From contig JAFAEG010000117.1 in the NCBI GenBank assembly GCA_023424095.1, positions 1-7,295 of the forward strand: DNA of 7,295 nucleotides. The letters run 5' to 3'. Source of the DNA: Pseudomonadota bacterium (GTDB lineage: Bacteria; Pseudomonadota; Alphaproteobacteria; Sphingomonadales; Sphingomonadaceae). Made by a program: the position numbers and the translations under genes. The notes below the pieces were generated by a model. It was not told the DNA's origin, made no database searches, and saw only the letters and a program-made list of their open reading frames with translations. Positions 5,064 through 7,295 of the stretch are shown one piece after another. Positions within the stretch are counted from its first letter, which is position 1; each line of letters begins with the position of its first letter.

Positions 5064-7295
5064 ACCCGCACCCGCCTGTCCGCCGCACCGCGCCGCGCCC
5101 TTTTGCTCGGCACCGCGCTCGCATCCCTCGCCGGCCTGCCCGGCGTCGCGCATGGCCAGGGGATCAATGGTACGCCCGGCACGCAAGCCGGGTCCGTCAC
5201 CTACAATCGGGCCAACCCGCTGGGCGCGGGCACCGAGACGGTGACGATCAACTCGCCGCAGGCCGTGATCGCCTGGACCACCACGGGCGAGCCGGGACCA
5301 ATCCAGTTCATTCCATCGGGCAATACCGTCGTCTTTCAGGGCGCGGCCGGCAACCCGAATTTCGCCGTCCTGAACCGCATCTTCCCGAACGCCGGCCAGA
5401 CCATCGTCATCGACGGCAATATCATCAGCCGGGTTTCGGCCGTGAACAACGCCACCTCCGGCACCGTCGCCTTTTACACGCCGAACGGCCTGATCATCGG
5501 CGCCAATGCGGTGATCAATGTCGGCAATCTGATCCTCACCACGCTGGACCCCCAGTTCAACGCGGCCGGCCAGTTCATCAGCCCGGGCGGGACGATCAAT
5601 TTCCAGCCCAATCCGAACATCCCCGCTTCGACCGTGACGACCCTGGCGGGATCGCAGATCACGGCCAACCAGCCGGGCAGCTACGTCATCTTCGCCGCGC
5701 CGGGCATCACCCATGGCGGCAGCGTGCGGGTGAACGGGTCGGCGGCCTATGTCGCCGCCGGGGCCGCAACGGTGACTCACAATGCGGGCCTGTTCGATAT
5801 TCAGGTCACGCTCGGCACGACCCTGGCCACGCCTTTGGTCCATACCGGCTCGACCACCGGCCCGGCCAGCACGGGGGCCGCGGATCAGCATCAGATCGCG
5901 ATGGTGGCGGTGTCGGACACCACCGCCTTCCAGGCCCTGATCGGCGGCCAGGTCGGCTATGACGCGCCCTTGAGCGCAGCGATCGAGAATGGCGCGATCG
6001 TCATTTCGACGCGGGTGCTGGCCTCGGCGCCGGACGGCGCGGCTACCGCGAACCTCCAGCTCAATGACGGCAATTTCACCTCCGACGTGATCGCCATGTC
6101 GAGCCACGACGCGAGCGTGCAGGGCAATGTCACTTTCAGCCAGGATCTGACCCTCGGTGCCCCGCGCAACGTGCGCATGACCGCGGGTGCCGGGCAGACG
6201 ATCAATGTCGGCGGCGATCTGACGCTGACCTCGGAAAGCCCGGTCGCCAATCATCCCGGCATCGACCGCACCGGCGGCGACGTGCGCATGACCGCGAGCA
6301 ATGGCGGCCTCATCCAGGTCACCGGCAGCGCCTCCGTTCGCGCCGACGGCATCGGCCGGCTCCTTCGGGGCGGCGGCCGGATCGGCAACGGCACGGGCGG
6401 CACGGCTGAAGTCGCGGCAGACGGCGGCACGATCCGCGTGGGCGGAGCGCTCACAGTGTCCGCGGACGGCCTGACCGAGAATGTCGCGCCGGTCATCCCC
6501 ACGGGCGGCGGCATCGCCCAGGGCGGCAATGCCCGGCTGGCGGCCTTGAATGGCGGGGCGGTGACGGTCGGCGGAATCATGCGGACCTCCGCCAACGGCA
6601 CCGCCGCGACCACCAGCGGCGGCGACCCTGTGACCCCGACCGGCACCGGCGGCGCGGCGAATGTCGACGCGCAGTCCGGCGGCCTGATCACGATCAACGG
6701 CGCAAGCACGGTCGTCGCGACCGGACGCGGCGGCGATCTGGCCACGGGCGGCGCGGTCGGCGGGTTCGGCCGCGGCGGTATCGTCACGCTCAGCGCGGGT
6801 GGGGGCAATATCGATCTGGTCGGCGGACTGACGGTCGATGCGCAGGGCATTGGCGGGCTCGGGCCGACCGGCGGCGACGGCACCGGCGGCGAAGCAAATA
6901 TCACGGCCACCGACAATGGCCGCATCCGCTCGCCCAGCAACAACATCGTCAATGTCAGCGGCGTCGGCCGGGATGCCAGTCAGGTCACGTCGAATGGCGG
7001 CGCGGGCACGGGCGGCAGCATCCTTGTGCGGGCGGCCGGTGGCCCGGCCGGCGTCGGCACCGTCAACCTCGGCGCCTCGACCTTCACCGCGCAGGGCATT
7101 GGCGGCGCGGGCGGACCGGGCGCGGGCCCGCCTAGCCCGGTTGCGCCGGGCGATGGCGGCGCCGGGACAGGCGGCGAGATCACGATCATCGCCGATGCCA
7201 ATGATGGCGTGCTGACCGTCAGCGGGATGCGCGCCGACGCACGCGGCCTGGGCGGCGCTGGCGGTGCTTCGGCGGCGGCGGGACAGGCCCCCGGC
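5061..7295 (+). CDS. Two-partner secretion exoprotein (TpsA, filamentous hemagglutinin-type), 3' end outside window
   Basis: An uninterrupted frame of 745 codons runs from the ATG at 5061 to the right edge without a stop. It is probably a surface-attached or released β-helical adhesin-like exoprotein. Residues 1-33 form a Sec signal peptide: basic M-T-R-T-R-L-S-A-A-P-R-R, then a hydrophobic stretch ending near P-G-V-A-H-G-Q. The TPS secretion domain follows at about 40-250. Its landmarks are S-P-Q-A-V-I-A-W (65-72), the NPNL-like N-P-N-F-A-V-L-N-R-I (98-107), G-N-I-I-S-R (119-124), and the NPNGI-like T-P-N-G-L-I-I-G (140-147) with A-V-I-N-V-G-N-L (150-157). This is the haemagglutination-activity domain read by the TpsB POTRA domains. 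About 250-368 is less regular β-rich sequence. From 369 on come Gly-rich repeats of about 42 residues. There is no cysteine in the visible 745 residues, as is common in proteins crossing the outer membrane unfolded. Long reverse-strand open frames across this gene are shadows of its codon pattern. The C-terminus, which would show an adhesin, toxin or anchor, is missing, so the final role is unknown. Confidence 0.94.
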   Translation, partial: MTRTRLSAAPRRALLLGTALASLAGLPGVAHGQGINGTPGTQAGSVTYNRANPLGAGTETVTINSPQAVIAWTTTGEPGPIQFIPSGNTVVFQGAAGNPNFAVLNRIFPNAGQTIVIDGNIISRVSAVNNATSGTVAFYTPNGLIIGANAVINVGNLILTTLDPQFNAAGQFISPGGTINFQPNPNIPASTVTTLAGSQITANQPGSYVIFAAPGITHGGSVRVNGSAAYVAAGAATVTHNAGLFDIQVTLGTTLATPLVHTGSTTGPASTGAADQHQIAMVAVSDTTAFQALIGGQVGYDAPLSAAIENGAIVISTRVLASAPDGAATANLQLNDGNFTSDVIAMSSHDASVQGNVTFSQDLTLGAPRNVRMTAGAGQTINVGGDLTLTSESPVANHPGIDRTGGDVRMTASNGGLIQVTGSASVRADGIGRLLRGGGRIGNGTGGTAEVAADGGTIRVGGALTVSADGLTENVAPVIPTGGGIAQGGNARLAALNGGAVTVGGIMRTSANGTAATTSGGDPVTPTGTGGAANVDAQSGGLITINGASTVVATGRGGDLATGGAVGGFGRGGIVTLSAGGGNIDLVGGLTVDAQGIGGLGPTGGDGTGGEANITATDNGRIRSPSNNIVNVSGVGRDASQVTSNGGAGTGGSILVRAAGGPAGVGTVNLGASTFTAQGIGGAGGPGAGPPSPVAPGDGGAGTGGEITIIADANDGVLTVSGMRADARGLGGAGGASAAAGQAPG
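6165..7295 (+). repeat. Gly-rich β-repeat array within TpsA, period about 42 residues
   Basis: Within the exoprotein the theme 'GG-x-A-x-V-x-A-x-x-G-G-x-I-x-V-x-G-x-x-T-V-x-A-x-G-x-G-G' followed by a Gly/Thr/Pro-rich loop recurs. Units begin at residues 369 (partial), 405, 446, 488, 530, 572, 609, 651 and 704. From 405 the spacings are 41, 42, 42, 42, 37, 42 and 53 residues; 42 residues is 126 bases. Each unit has three short alternating hydrophobic strands, as in a β-helix coil, then a flexible loop that absorbs the length changes. Units have diverged strongly, but short identical DNA pieces remain. The array is still in progress at the right edge. Confidence 0.85.

Noticed and set aside
4830..6254. 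474-codon reverse-strand open frame across the tpsB/tpsA junction
   Set aside because: It spans two well-supported forward genes, has low-complexity Arg/Gly/Asp-rich content and no recognisable domain; it is a shadow of GC-rich codons.
6251..6952. 233-codon reverse-strand Pro/Ala/Ser-rich frame
   Set aside because: This is the complement of the Gly/Thr-rich repeats (GGC read backwards gives GCC), not a separate protein.
6273..7295. RTX-type calcium-binding nonapeptide repeats
   Set aside because: The Gly-rich loops lack the GGxGxDxxx spacing; the TPS domain and neighbouring TpsB point to type Vb rather than type I secretion.

Overview
The window is GC-rich, gene-dense bacterial DNA whose real genes all lie on the + strand. 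High GC at third codon positions, the protein types, and an 'ATTGCGAG…GAAGCAA' inverted repeat between genes suggest an alphaproteobacterium, most likely a sphingomonad (Sphingomonas or a relative). That placement is inference from memory of such genomes, not a database result.

Layout. Bases 3-41 look like the last codons of an upstream gene. A small Cys-containing putative lipoprotein follows (122-547). After 40 bases that fold into a strong hairpin comes a D-2-hydroxyglutarate dehydrogenase-like FAD oxidoreductase (588-2015). A degenerate ~80-base inverted repeat (about 2027-2111) fills the next gap. Then comes galE, UDP-glucose 4-epimerase (best start 2141, end 3136). A 110-base gap with a UUCG-capped hairpin and a strong ribosome binding site leads into a two-partner secretion (TPS, type Vb) operon. 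Its tpsB outer-membrane transporter (3247-5061) overlaps by one base, in a TGATG junction, with tpsA, a large secreted exoprotein. tpsA starts at 5061 and stays open to the right edge, so only its first 745 codons are visible.

How the genes work together. The last two form one export system. The N-terminal TPS domain of TpsA should be recognised in the periplasm by the POTRA domains of TpsB, and the chain is then threaded through the TpsB barrel to the cell surface. TpsA then runs into a Gly-rich β-repeat region with a period close to 42 residues (exactly 42 for four of seven spacings, 41 for a fifth). It has no cysteine in the 745 visible residues. GalE supplies UDP-galactose for surface polysaccharide or galactose metabolism. 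The FAD oxidoreductase handles a small D-2-hydroxy acid. Nothing seen ties these two to the secretion operon beyond adjacency.

The most interesting parts are the regular repeat architecture of the truncated TpsA, the inverted repeat between 588-2015 and galE, and the hairpin just upstream of the dehydrogenase start. No wholly new system is evident; the TPS pair is a known type carrying a distinctive cargo.
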